From: Photobacterium sp. OFAV2-7
GTDB lineage: Bacteria > Pseudomonadota > Gammaproteobacteria > Enterobacterales > Vibrionaceae
Direction: 5' to 3'
DNA: 58,620 nt
Assembly (NCBI RefSeq): GCF_022347985.1
Contig: NZ_JAKRFQ010000002.1
Coordinates: 1-58,620, forward strand
Made by a program: the position numbers and the translations under genes. A model generated the notes under the pieces. The model was given only the letters and a program-made list of their open reading frames with translations, was not told the origin of the DNA and did no database searches. The number at the start of each line of letters is the position of its first letter. Within the stretch, counting starts at the first letter, position 1. Positions 22,792 through 31,482 of this stretch are shown here, piece after piece.

Positions 22792-23251
22792 ATGGTTGTA
22801 CGTTGCGGTTGATGGGGTTCTGCAGCGAAATCAGGGTCTCGGTGGACTGCACCTCATCAATCGCCTGCAGCTTGTCGATTAGCACATATTGCAGCTCCTC
22901 AATCGACTTGCACATCAATTTGACGAAAATATTGTACGCACCGGTGGTGTAATAGGCTTCGACGACCTCGTCCAGCTCGTTGAGCTTGGCCAGGGCCGAA
23001 TGGTAGTCACGGGCGGCGTTTAGATTGATACCGATAAAGCAGCAGACGTCATAGCCGAGCAGCTTCGGGTTTACGACCACTTCGGTACCGGTAATAATCT
23101 CGGCTGCCCGCATTTTTTCCACTCGGACATGCACCGTGGCGGGGCTGACATTGAACCGCTTGGCCATTTCTGCATAAGGGATCCTGGCATCATTCATCAG
23201 GGCGTTGAGGATATCGCGATCTAAATCGTCAATCCGTGGTGGCTGGGTCAT
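22790..23251 (-). CDS. asnC: Transcriptional regulator AsnC (Lrp/AsnC family)
   Basis: AsnC senses asparagine and controls asnA in enterics. The 153-residue protein is close to Escherichia coli AsnC throughout: DDLDRDILNALMNDARIPYA, FNVSPATVHVRVEKM (recognition helix), GYDVCCFIGINL, DEVVEAYYTTGAYNIFVKLM and STETLISLQNPI. It has an N-terminal HTH and a C-terminal RAM domain. asnA is not adjacent here. It diverges from a GGDEF/EAL gene over about 140 bases that contain a nested inverted repeat. Confidence 0.93.
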   Translation of the reverse strand: MTQPPRIDDLDRDILNALMNDARIPYAEMAKRFNVSPATVHVRVEKMRAAEIITGTEVVVNPKLLGYDVCCFIGINLNAARDYHSALAKLNELDEVVEAYYTTGAYNIFVKLMCKSIEELQYVLIDKLQAIDEVQSTETLISLQNPINRNVQP

Positions 23252-23276
23252 GGTTTTGTATTATCCCTTGTTTATC

Positions 23277-23317
23277 CGATACAGCTCATATCTTATACTG
23301 AGCTGGCTTCAGTATCG
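23277..23317. repeat. Nested inverted repeat between asnC and the GGDEF/EAL gene
   Basis: CGATAC (23277-23282) faces GTATCG (23312-23317), and inside it CAGCTCA (23282-23288) faces TGAGCTG (23299-23305). It lies 26-66 bases upstream of the asnC start. It could be an operator for AsnC autoregulation or an RNA hairpin. No T tract follows. Confidence 0.5.
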
Positions 23318-23390
23318 AATAATCAGACTTAATTGCGCTGTATTTAGACAGCTGCGCCGGCAGCTAGGCCTGCGCATACTATGAACTTTG

Positions 23391-26300
23391 ATGACAGGGA
23401 CCCTTCTACGTTCTATGCGCTTTCTAGCTTTGTTTTTGGTGTTGCTGGTGGCACCGGTCTATGCCCAGGTGAAAGATACACTGGTTATCCACTCCTATCA
23501 CCAGGGCATGCAATGGACAGATTCGTTGCAGGCCGGGCTGGAGTCGGCCTCGAAACCTCATGATATTCCCCTTCATGTCAGCTATATGGATAGCAAGCGC
23601 TACCAGTCCGCTAGCTATCTCAACGAACTGCTTGATATCTACCGGGCCAAGCTGACCCGGGAAAAATACCGGGCGATTGTGGTGACGGATGATAATGCCC
23701 TGTGGCTGGTGAACCAGCTCTCTGAAGAGGTCGGGGAGACGCCGGTATTGATGGTGGGGATCAATCACTACCAGCCTGAGAAACATGATCAGCTGTCGCA
23801 GGTGGCGGGTGTGCTGGAAGTGAACAACCCGGTAGACAATATTTCTCTGGCCCTGTCGCAGCAGCCTGACCTAAAGCAAATCTATGTGATAGCAGACGAG
23901 ACTTATACCGGACAGGCGATGTGGCAGGAGATCAATGACTACCTGACACTGAATCCGTCTGAGCTGGTTGTACACCGTTTTCCTCCCGGTAAGTTCGACG
24001 ACATCTTTTCACGTGCCGCGCAACTGCCGGACCAATCTGCAATTATCTTCCTGAGTTATTATTTTGACAGCAGCGGCGACTATATGGGGAGCCGCCCTTT
24101 TGTCAGGGCGCTGACCAAGGTCGCTTCTGCGCCTGTATATGCCTCTTACCGGTACCTGCTTGAGCAAGGCGTGGTCGGTGGTGTTATGAACAGTGGCTAT
24201 GAGCAGGGGCAGCAAATTGGCCAGTTGCTGGTGGCGGTTATCGATGGCGAAATCAGCGAGCTGCCGACGTTTACCTATAGTGCGAGCAAGGAGATGTTTA
24301 ACCACCAGGTCTTGCAGCGCTGGGGGTTAGACGTGCCGGATGATGTGGTGGTGATCAATAAACCGCAGAGCTGGTTTGAGCGCTATAACAAAGAGCTGCG
24401 GGCGATTACTGTGGCTGTGGTGATTATGGGCGCAATCATTGTTTTTCTTAGCCTGATCATTCGCCGACTGCGCAAGAGCGAGCGCAAGCTGCAGCAGAGC
24501 AGGGCGCTATTCGAAGGGGTGTTTGATCAGAGCTTTCAGTATATCGGCATTCTCGATTACAACGGGGTGTTAATTTCTGGCAATCTGGCCCTCCAGAATC
24601 TGGTCGGTCGCTCAATTATCAAATATGACAGCCCGATGTGGCGCTGGCACTGCTGGGATCAGGAAACGGTTTCTCGCCTGAGCAAGGCCTTTTATGCCGC
24701 CTGGCAGGATCAGCGGGTCCGCTTTGAGGTCGAGGTCCAGAGCAGCGAGGACGGCCGGCGGGTATTGGATATTGCGATGAAGCGCATGCCGGAGTCGGTC
24801 GGTGAAGTGGAGCAGTTGTTGTTTGAGGCCCGTGATGTGACCTCCCGTCACCAGATGGAAGAAAAGCTGCGCGAGCGGGAAGTCAGCTACCGCCTGCTTT
24901 ACGAGCAGCAGCCGGTCATCCTGCTGGCTGTCGATAGTCAGGCTCGTATTCAGTCGGTTAACCAGTTTGCGGCCGATCTGCTGGGCTACAGCAAGCGTCA
25001 GATGCTGGGGCATAAGGTAACGGATTTCTATTTCGATGATGTGCCGTTGCCGCAGCAATACATCTCGGGAGTGCGCGAGAACAATGCGCAAAAGGTCTGG
25101 CGCCGGCAGCTCAGGTACAAATGCGCTGATGGTCATACCGTCTGGATCCGCGAGACGATTCGCCCTACCCAGTCAAAACTTCAGCTGCTGCTGGTTGGCG
25201 AGGATATAACCTCGACCCGTGAACTGGAGGCGCAGCTGGAGTATCAGGCCTGCCATGACTACCTGACGGACTTGTTTAACCGTAACCATTTTGAACAGCA
25301 GCTGGAAGAGGTGTTGCTCGAAGCCAGGGAGCTGGAAGCCCGCCATGCCATGCTGTATATCGACCTTGACCAGTTCAAGGTGATTAACGATACCGCGGGC
25401 CATGAAGCCGGCGATGAAGCGTTGAAGCAAGTTGCCCTGCTGCTGCGGGGGATCACCCCAGAGAAGGCTACGCTGTCTCGACTGGGTGGCGATGAGTTTG
25501 CCATCATACTGCGTCATTGCAGCTCGGCTGAGGCTGTGCAGTTTGGTAATGAAATTCTGCACCTGCTGGAAGAGGCCGAGTTTTACTGGCAGAACTCCCG
25601 GTTTAGCTTTAGCGGCTCGATTGGGATCCGGCTTATCGACGAGACGGCTGGTTCGACCCAGCAGGTTCATGCCCAGGCGGATACCGCTTGTTATGTGGCC
25701 AAGGATGAGGGGCGGAACCGTCTGCATCTCTACCATCCGGATGATGAAGAGCTCAAGCGCCGCGAGCTGGAAATGGAGTGCGTTAACTTGATCCGTAAGG
25801 CGCTGGCTGAGAAACGGCTGGAGCTGCACGCCCAGCAAATTGCCCCGCTAACCTCCACGAGCAACAAACAGCATTACGAGATTCTGGTTAGGATCCGCGA
25901 GAGCGACGGCTCCATGATATCCCCCGGGCTGTTTATGCCGGCCGCTGAGCGCTATAACCTGGCGCACCTGATTGACCGCTATGTGGTCAATGCCGTTATT
26001 GACTGGCTCGTCGCCCATCCAGAGGCGGTCGAGCAACTGGAGCTGTGCTCGATTAATCTTTCGGGTCAGTCGATGGGCAACCGGGACTTTATCCAGTTCA
26101 TGGTGGAGAAAATCCGCGGCTCCGGCTTGCCGACCAACAAGCTGTGTCTGGAGATCACCGAAACGGCGGCCATCGGCAATATGAGCGAGGCGATACTGCT
26201 CTTCACCCAACTGAAGTCATTGGGCTGTCTGATTTCGCTGGATGACTTCGGATCCGGGCTGTCTTCGTTTGGCTACCTGAAGCGAATGCCGGTGGATATT

Positions 26301-26552
26301 ATCAAGATTGACGGCATGTTTGTGCGGGACATCGCCGACGACGAGATGGATTATTCCATGGTGAAGGCCATCAACGAGCTGGCGAAGAAAATGGGCAAGC
26401 AGACTGTGGCCGAGTTTGTCGAAAACGAAGCTATCCTGACTCGGCTTGATGATCTCGGTGTCGACTATGCTCAGGGATACCTGTTTGGCAAACCGCAGCC
26501 ACTGGCCGAGCTGGTAAGCGAGTTGCGCCAATCCTCGGAGGCAGTGGTATAA
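23391..26552 (+). CDS. Membrane sensor with periplasmic ABC-binding domain, two PAS, GGDEF and EAL domains
   Basis: This 1053-residue protein should make or degrade cyclic di-GMP in response to a periplasmic ligand. In order: a signal peptide (MRFLALFLVLLVAPVYAQ), a substrate-binding-protein-like periplasmic domain (about 30-320), one membrane helix (about 345-365), two PAS-like domains (about 375-610), GGDEF (intact LGGDEF near 700) and EAL. The EAL domain reads EILVR and keeps its expected catalytic groups (INLSGQ, EITETA, DDFGSG, IKIDG, EFVEN, AQGYLFG). There is no RxxD inhibitory site before GGDEF. The start is uncertain: ATG 23391 or 23415, neither with a clear ribosome site. Confidence 0.9.
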   Translation: MTGTLLRSMRFLALFLVLLVAPVYAQVKDTLVIHSYHQGMQWTDSLQAGLESASKPHDIPLHVSYMDSKRYQSASYLNELLDIYRAKLTREKYRAIVVTDDNALWLVNQLSEEVGETPVLMVGINHYQPEKHDQLSQVAGVLEVNNPVDNISLALSQQPDLKQIYVIADETYTGQAMWQEINDYLTLNPSELVVHRFPPGKFDDIFSRAAQLPDQSAIIFLSYYFDSSGDYMGSRPFVRALTKVASAPVYASYRYLLEQGVVGGVMNSGYEQGQQIGQLLVAVIDGEISELPTFTYSASKEMFNHQVLQRWGLDVPDDVVVINKPQSWFERYNKELRAITVAVVIMGAIIVFLSLIIRRLRKSERKLQQSRALFEGVFDQSFQYIGILDYNGVLISGNLALQNLVGRSIIKYDSPMWRWHCWDQETVSRLSKAFYAAWQDQRVRFEVEVQSSEDGRRVLDIAMKRMPESVGEVEQLLFEARDVTSRHQMEEKLREREVSYRLLYEQQPVILLAVDSQARIQSVNQFAADLLGYSKRQMLGHKVTDFYFDDVPLPQQYISGVRENNAQKVWRRQLRYKCADGHTVWIRETIRPTQSKLQLLLVGEDITSTRELEAQLEYQACHDYLTDLFNRNHFEQQLEEVLLEARELEARHAMLYIDLDQFKVINDTAGHEAGDEALKQVALLLRGITPEKATLSRLGGDEFAIILRHCSSAEAVQFGNEILHLLEEAEFYWQNSRFSFSGSIGIRLIDETAGSTQQVHAQADTACYVAKDEGRNRLHLYHPDDEELKRRELEMECVNLIRKALAEKRLELHAQQIAPLTSTSNKQHYEILVRIRESDGSMISPGLFMPAAERYNLAHLIDRYVVNAVIDWLVAHPEAVEQLELCSINLSGQSMGNRDFIQFMVEKIRGSGLPTNKLCLEITETAAIGNMSEAILLFTQLKSLGCLISLDDFGSGLSSFGYLKRMPVDIIKIDGMFVRDIADDEMDYSMVKAINELAKKMGKQTVAEFVENEAILTRLDDLGVDYAQGYLFGKPQPLAELVSELRQSSEAVV

Positions 26553-26628
26553 TCCTGACCCTTATATCCCTAGGTCGCTCGGTGCGAGCCGTATGCCGGG
26601 GCTTATTGATTGATTACCGGAGAATTCT

Positions 26629-27399
26629 GTGCAACTCGCTTTAATCTGTGACACGCCTGACCGTCAGCATGAACTGGATGAATTGGCCCTGCGCTGGGGG
26701 CTGAGCCATGATGAAGACAGTACTTTTGCCCTGGTACTGACGAGCGAGAGGCTTGAGCTGCACAAACGTGACGAGCCGAAACTGGGCGCGGTGTACGTTG
26801 ATCTGGCGGGCGGGGCGGCGTCCCATCGGCGTAAATTTGGTGGCGGACGTGGTCAGGCCATCGCCAAGGCGGTCGGCCTGAAGGGCGGCGTGACGCCGAC
26901 AGTGGTTGACGGTACGGCCGGGCTGGGCCGCGATGCCTTTGTGCTCGCATCTCTGGGTTGCAAGGTGCAAATGGTCGAGCGTCACCCGGTGGTGGCGGCG
27001 TTGCTTGATGACGGTCTGCGCCGTGCACAGCAGGATCCCGACATTGGTGGCTGGATCAGTGAGCGGCTTACCTTGCTCCATGCCTCAAGCCATGATGCCC
27101 TGGAGAAGCTGGCGGCAGATCCTGAGTTTGCTGCGCCGGATGTGGTCTATCTCGATCCTATGTATCCGCACAAGAAAAAGTCGGCACTGGTGAAGAAGGA
27201 AATGCGAGTGTTCCAGACCCTGGTTGGCGCAGATAGTGATGCAGACAGCTTGCTGGCACCGGCGATGATATTGGCAACCAAACGGGTGGTGGTCAAGCGT
27301 CCTGACTACGCCGAATTCTTGGCCGGTCAAAAGCCGTCAACGGCGATAGAGACCAAGAAAAACCGTTTTGATGTTTATGTGCTGGCTGCGATGAAATAG
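26629..27399 (+). CDS. rsmJ: 16S rRNA m2G1516 methyltransferase RsmJ
   Basis: RsmJ (YhiQ) methylates guanosine 1516 of 16S rRNA. The 256-residue protein has the SAM motif [19 protein letters not shown] (near residues 97-115) and the catalytic-type [20 protein letters not shown] block typical of the family. The start is GTG 26629 with CCGGAGA about 7 bases upstream. A weak hairpin with a TCTTTT tail begins at its stop codon. Confidence 0.94.
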   Translation: MQLALICDTPDRQHELDELALRWGLSHDEDSTFALVLTSERLELHKRDEPKLGAVYVDLAGGAASHRRKFGGGRGQAIAKAVGLKGGVTPTVVDGTAGLGRDAFVLASLGCKVQMVERHPVVAALLDDGLRRAQQDPDIGGWISERLTLLHASSHDALEKLAADPEFAAPDVVYLDPMYPHKKKSALVKKEMRVFQTLVGADSDADSLLAPAMILATKRVVVKRPDYAEFLAGQKPSTAIETKKNRFDVYVLAAMK

Positions 27400-27451
27400 G
27401 GCCGCTCGGTCCCTATCTTTTGCTCATTACAATGTGGTGTTACCCTTAGAA

Positions 27452-27470
27452 AGAATAATAATCATTGGCT
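27452..27470. promoter_or_regulatory. Possible Fur box
   Basis: The bases AGAATAATAATCATTGGCT include AATAATCATT, which matches 9 of 10 positions of the GATAATCATT half of the Fur consensus. The other half is poor. It lies about 20 bases before the start of the 27490 gene. Weak evidence on its own. Confidence 0.35.
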
Positions 27471-27489
27471 TTGGCTGAAGGAGTGGTTA

Positions 27490-27948
27490 ATGGCAAAGTC
27501 TTTATGTAAATATCGCCGAGTTGAAATTGTCGATCAGTTTGCCAAAATCAGCAAAATAGTCAGTACGCCTAATTTTGTCTGCAGCAGCTGTGCACGCTCG
27601 GCCAGCAGCAAGGACTACCTGTGCAAACCCAGCGCCCTTAAGAAAGCCGCGTCATTGGCCCCTGTGCCCAAAGAGGATTCTGCTCCAATAATGGCTTCTG
27701 AGGCAGAAAGGCAGGGCACCAACGTTCGGCCGCTCCCGGCGCTGCCAGCTGTGGCTTGCGTCCAGCTGGATGCGGTTGCCACTGTTGAGCAGGAGAGTGT
27801 GGCTCTATTGCCTGCAGTGACCAAAAAACAGGTCAAGCGCCTGAAGAAGCTGGCTAAGAAGAAAAACAAGCGGTTGAAGAAAGCCGCCAAGGCAGTTAAA
27901 CGCTATGAGAAGGCGCTGCAGAAGACCAGGAAAGCGTTAAAGCTCTAG
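27490..27948 (+). CDS. Unknown Cys-containing protein with a lysine-rich helical tail, 152 aa
   Basis: I do not recognise a named family. The N-terminal 55 residues carry four or more cysteines (CKYRR, CSSCARSAS, YLCKPSALKK), a layout that could bind zinc or an iron-sulfur cluster. A low-complexity linker rich in Ala/Pro/Val follows. The last 45 residues are very basic (KKQVKRLKKLAKKKNKRLKK onward) and look helical, which may bind nucleic acid. GAAGGAG lies about 6 bases before ATG. Codon use resembles its neighbours, and it has its own terminator, so it is probably a real single-gene unit. Confidence 0.75.
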   Translation: MAKSLCKYRRVEIVDQFAKISKIVSTPNFVCSSCARSASSKDYLCKPSALKKAASLAPVPKEDSAPIMASEAERQGTNVRPLPALPAVACVQLDAVATVEQESVALLPAVTKKQVKRLKKLAKKKNKRLKKAAKAVKRYEKALQKTRKALKL

Positions 27949-27980
27949 TCGCCTGTAATACCCATTGACACATGACACCA

Positions 27981-28014
27981 TTAAAAAAGCCTCCGAGTAC
28001 GGAGGCTTTTTTAA
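27981..28014. terminator. Bidirectional terminator
   Basis: A 15-base stem (TTAAAAAAGCCTCCG with CGGAGGCTTTTTTAA) with an AGTA loop gives a T tract on both strands. It ends the 27490 gene on the plus strand and the small peptide transcript (28026-28115) on the minus strand. Confidence 0.9.
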
Positions 28015-28025
28015 TTTCCGGCCGA

Positions 28026-28115
28026 TTATGATTCTTTGATCAAAACCGCTGTCATCAGGCAAGTGATCACAGAAACAACAATCCCAGAAACGATTAACCA
28101 AGGAAGCATATCCAT
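28026..28115 (-). CDS. Putative 29-residue membrane peptide
   Basis: On the minus strand ATG 28115 opens a 30-codon frame ending at TAA 28028-28026. The peptide MDMLPWLIVSGIVVSVITCL is followed by MTAVLIKES and would make one membrane helix with a charged tail, like other tiny membrane subunits or regulators. A strong terminator begins 12 bases later, so the frame fills a complete small transcription unit. The ribosome site (AGATGGA, about 10 bases upstream) is weak. It is not a protein I recognise, and a chance frame is possible. Confidence 0.45.
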   Translation of the reverse strand: MDMLPWLIVSGIVVSVITCLMTAVLIKES

Positions 28116-28264
28116 AGTTAGTTATCCATCTGTTAGCGACTAGAGGTGGCATTGAATAACTTTTACATAATGCTAGCAATAGGTCAGATATAAGATGAAA
28201 TGCCTGTTAACACTTGGATACAAACTATCGCGACTAGACACATAAATTTCTGATTTTAAGAATA

Positions 28265-28290
28265 AAAAAGCACCCAAATGGGTGCTTTTT
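28265..28290 (-). terminator. hem operon terminator
   Basis: An 11-base stem (AAAAAGCACCC with GGGTGCTTTTT) with an AAAT loop lies 28 bases after the hemY stop on the minus strand. The A/T flanks let it work on both strands. Confidence 0.85.
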
Positions 28291-28317
28291 GCCTCAAAAT
28301 ATTATGTTGCTATGATG

Positions 28318-29505
28318 TTAATTTTTGGCCGGCAGAGCCAGTGTCAGGGCCTGGCGGGAAAGATCGGCGGCAGCCTTGCTGTCGTTCAGTTTTTCCATTA
28401 CATCAACCAGGTAGCCGTAGTCAGCCATATTCGGTCGTAGCTCGATAGCCTTCTCGAAGTGCTGCTTGGCTTCCTCCCATTTTTCCTCACGCATATACAG
28501 CTGCCCCAGTGCACTGTATGTGCTTGGGTTGCTGCTGTCATAGCGAAGCAGATCGGTCAGGCGGACAATGGCCGGGTGGTAGTCGGCCAGGTTCAGTGCC
28601 GGTACCAGCTCAATCAGATCTTCGTCGTTGTTTTTCTTCAGCGCGTCACGAAGCACGGTGTAGGCCTCGCTGTCGGCACTGTGGCTGCTCATTAGCCTTA
28701 CAAAGCAGGCAATAAGCTCAGGGCGTTGCTTGGTCTTACGGTTGAGGCTGTTCCAGTGGCCCATCAGGCCTTCGCTGCCGCTTTGCTGGGTAATGTGGGT
28801 CATCAGCCCGCATTCGGCTTTGATTTGCAGTTCAGCCGCTTCCTCGGCGGTGATCACGCCAAGTTTCTCAAGCTGGGGAAGCTGTGCCAGTAGCGGTTTC
28901 CAGTCTTCCAGCTTCAGGTAACAGTCTTTTAGCAGCGCCAGCAGTACCGGGTTACGGCTGTGTTCGTGCTGAATATCCTGCAAAGTTGCCACGGCTTGCT
29001 CGTACTGCTGCTGACGGAATTGCAGCTTGGCGCGAGTCAGTGCCACGGCTAGATTCTGGCCATCAATGTCGGCAGCCAGTTTCAGGTATTCGTCACGCTG
29101 GTTGGCGTCGCCCTGGCTTTGTGCGGCTTCTGCGGCGGCCAGGTAGTTAAGCAATGGCGCGTCGCTGTGCTTGGCGGCTTTGACAACCAGCTTCTCGGCC
29201 TGTTTCCAGTCGCCTTCGATGACCTTCATCAAGCCTGTTGATGTCAGCTGACGTGCTTTACGTGCTTTGCGGCCAGACAGCCAGCCACGGGTCGAGCTGC
29301 CGACAGACAGGATACGCTTGAGAATGGTTTCCAGCAGGAAGAAAGAGCCGAACAGGATCACGACAATCAGGATCAGGGTGGTCAGGCTCATTTCCAGGGT
29401 CTGGTTGGCGACAGAGATCAGTACATAGCCCTGATTGCCTGCCAGCATCGGACCGGCAACAATACCGGCAATCAGCGCAGCAACCAGCAATAATAGTTTG
29501 ATCAT
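28318..29505 (-). CDS. hemY: HemY, TPR membrane protein of the heme operon
   Basis: HemY is an inner-membrane protein encoded with heme-pathway genes; its biochemical role is poorly defined. The 395-residue protein has two hydrophobic N-terminal segments (about 2-22 and 38-60) and a helical TPR-rich remainder, including SALGQLYMREEKWEEAKQHF and EKAIELRPN near the end. It overlaps hemX by 4 bases (ATGA), showing coupling within hemCDXY. Confidence 0.93.
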   Translation of the reverse strand: MIKLLLLVAALIAGIVAGPMLAGNQGYVLISVANQTLEMSLTTLILIVVILFGSFFLLETILKRILSVGSSTRGWLSGRKARKARQLTSTGLMKVIEGDWKQAEKLVVKAAKHSDAPLLNYLAAAEAAQSQGDANQRDEYLKLAADIDGQNLAVALTRAKLQFRQQQYEQAVATLQDIQHEHSRNPVLLALLKDCYLKLEDWKPLLAQLPQLEKLGVITAEEAAELQIKAECGLMTHITQQSGSEGLMGHWNSLNRKTKQRPELIACFVRLMSSHSADSEAYTVLRDALKKNNDEDLIELVPALNLADYHPAIVRLTDLLRYDSSNPSTYSALGQLYMREEKWEEAKQHFEKAIELRPNMADYGYLVDVMEKLNDSKAAADLSRQALTLALPAKN

Positions 29506-30716
29506 GCTGGGTTCTCCTCTGTGCTAAGTGGCTTCACTTGCTGGCGCAGGCGCTCGCTGATGGCGTTGGTGATCAGAGGCTGTGACTTCAGCGTGCTTGG
29601 GTAGCTCGCTTCAATATTTTCCTGTGCAAGTTTATCCAGGGTGCTGATGAAGCTTTGCGCGGCAGGATCTTCCATGTCGTAGAACTGCTCGGCCCACTCT
29701 TTGGCCATCATCAGTGACTTGGTGTATAGCTCGCCCTGCTCGCGGTAGACCGACTTGATTGCGGTTTCCAGCTTCGACTTGATGTTTTCCTGCAGGTAGA
29801 AGTCCTGCTTAGGCGAGAGTAGCGGGATCACGCTGCCGTCGCGGGTACGGTAGGTAACAAAGTGCTCGCTGAAGTTTTTCAGGGATGTCTTCAGGTTTTC
29901 TTTCCAGTCGTCAACAGAAGTTGACACTGTGCCCGACTCGGTCGCTGTCGCTTCCGGCACGATGGCATTGGCTAGCGGCAGTGTTGCAACGGCTTCCTGC
30001 AGGCTGGTCAGGCGAAGCACCAGGCCGTCGCGGTCAACACGGGCAACGGCTTTCAGTGCGGTGATGTCACTGTGCATGGCTTCGCGGATCGGCGTCATGC
30101 TTGGATCGTTCAGCTCGGCAATACGGTGATCGGCAGATTCAAGCAGGATGGTGGCACTGGCCGTGTCATGCTCCAGCCACAGTTTACGACCGGCCATTTT
30201 GACCAGGTAATCCGCCTCGGCCAGCAGCCAGTCGTTCGGACGGCGTCCTTTCATTTCCGACAGTGCCATTTGCAGGCCGGTGATTGACTTGCCCTGCTGC
30301 GAGATAGAGACATCGGTACGTTGCAGGCTCTTCTCTACCTGGCTGAGGGTTTCTTGTTTGGTCGCGGCAATGCTGCTTGTCAGGTTGCTTTTCACGCCTG
30401 CCAGCTGCTGTTGAAGCTCAGCCATTTTGGCGTTCTGGGCCTGGGTTTGCTGGTGACCGTGGTAGTACAGGCCGGCACCAAGTGCGATGACGAGGGCAAT
30501 GGCGATAGCCCCCATTTTACTGCCGCTTTGCTTTTCGGCTGGCTGAGGAGCAGGTGCTGGCTGGCTGGCTTTCGCCTTGGCTGCTGTTTCCTTTGGGGCA
30601 GAGGTTTCAGGTGCCTGGGCTTTGGCACTTGATTGACCTTGCTTATCCGTTGTTTTTGACACTGCCGATTGTTTGTTATCTGCAGAGGTTTCGTTATTGG
30701 TTTTTTTGTCAGTCAT
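29502..30716 (-). CDS. hemX: HemX, membrane protein of the heme operon
   Basis: HemX is often labelled a uroporphyrinogen methyltransferase, but this protein shows no methyltransferase motif. It has 404 residues: a low-complexity cytoplasmic N-terminus rich in Lys, Ala, Pro and Gln (1-65), one membrane helix (about 68-86, MGAIAIALVIALGAGLYY), then a coiled-coil and a large helical domain. It starts 4 bases after hemD and overlaps hemY. Confidence 0.92.
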   Translation of the reverse strand: MTDKKTNNETSADNKQSAVSKTTDKQGQSSAKAQAPETSAPKETAAKAKASQPAPAPQPAEKQSGSKMGAIAIALVIALGAGLYYHGHQQTQAQNAKMAELQQQLAGVKSNLTSSIAATKQETLSQVEKSLQRTDVSISQQGKSITGLQMALSEMKGRRPNDWLLAEADYLVKMAGRKLWLEHDTASATILLESADHRIAELNDPSMTPIREAMHSDITALKAVARVDRDGLVLRLTSLQEAVATLPLANAIVPEATATESGTVSTSVDDWKENLKTSLKNFSEHFVTYRTRDGSVIPLLSPKQDFYLQENIKSKLETAIKSVYREQGELYTKSLMMAKEWAEQFYDMEDPAAQSFISTLDKLAQENIEASYPSTLKSQPLITNAISERLRQQVKPLSTEENPA

Positions 30717-30720
30717 CCGA

Positions 30721-31482
30721 TTATCCCATCGTGCCTATCTTGCTTAGGGTCGTGAAAAGGCAGTTGTTGGCCGCACTCCCCACGGTGGAAATTGTACAAA
30801 AACCAAGCGTTGTAGCCTGGTCCGCGATTCGTTGGCTTGGTACGAAAAGGTGACGCTGAAGAAACCAAGCCTTGTTGTCATCAGGAATTAAACTACTCAG
30901 GTATGCCAGCTGCTCGCCACTGGTGACAACCAGTGCCGACACCTGCCTCGACTGCCATGCCCGGCACAACTGCTCGCCATCGAGAGGGAGCCAGCTGCGC
31001 TGGTATGTTTCGCAGTAGCTGACCTCGGCCTTGCGCTGTTGCAAGGTTTGGTAGATCAATTCACGCCCGCCGTTGCCGCGTAAAATCAGTATCCGGCGGT
31101 TTTGTATCCGAGCTTGAGTCAGTGCCGGTAATTCCAGTAATCCTTCACTGTCACAGCGCGACTGAGGTGATTGCACGTCGTTGCAGGTGCACTCGGAGAG
31201 TACAGCGGCAGTTTTGTGCCCAACGGCCATATAATGCACGTTTTTTGGCCAGCTGGCACCTTGTGTTGTTAAGTAATTGTGCGCCAGGTTCACTGCATGA
31301 ACACTGACGGCAATCAGAAAATCCCCTGATTGCAGCTGATTTAGCTGAGAAATCAACGTAGGGAGTTGTTTTCCCGGCTGAAAATCGAGCAGTGGTTGGG
31401 CAATAGCACTGATCCCCGCCGCATTGAGCTGCTGGGCAAGCTGGTGGCATTCCGGAGCCGGGCGGGTGATCAGTATGGTCAT
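30721..31482 (-). CDS. hemD: Uroporphyrinogen-III synthase HemD
   Basis: HemD closes and inverts ring D of hydroxymethylbilane to form uroporphyrinogen III. The 253-residue protein begins [19 protein letters not shown], with the conserved TRP near the N-terminus, and later has ILRGNGGRELIYQTL and VTSGEQLAYL. The family diverges quickly, so the call rests on these blocks and on its position after hemC. Its start overlaps the hemC stop by one base. Confidence 0.94.
   Translation of the reverse strand: MTILITRPAPECHQLAQQLNAAGISAIAQPLLDFQPGKQLPTLISQLNQLQSGDFLIAVSVHAVNLAHNYLTTQGASWPKNVHYMAVGHKTAAVLSECTCNDVQSPQSRCDSEGLLELPALTQARIQNRRILILRGNGGRELIYQTLQQRKAEVSYCETYQRSWLPLDGEQLCRAWQSRQVSALVVTSGEQLAYLSSLIPDDNKAWFLQRHLFVPSQRIADQATTLGFCTISTVGSAANNCLFTTLSKIGTMG

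Larger units (their letters stand above)
27949..28317. other. Intergenic region between the 27490 gene and hemY
   Basis: About 370 bases contain two strong terminators (27981-28014 and 28265-28290) and, between them on the minus strand, a 29-codon membrane-peptide frame (28026-28115). AT-rich promoter-like sequence lies at about 28140-28250. Confidence 0.7.
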
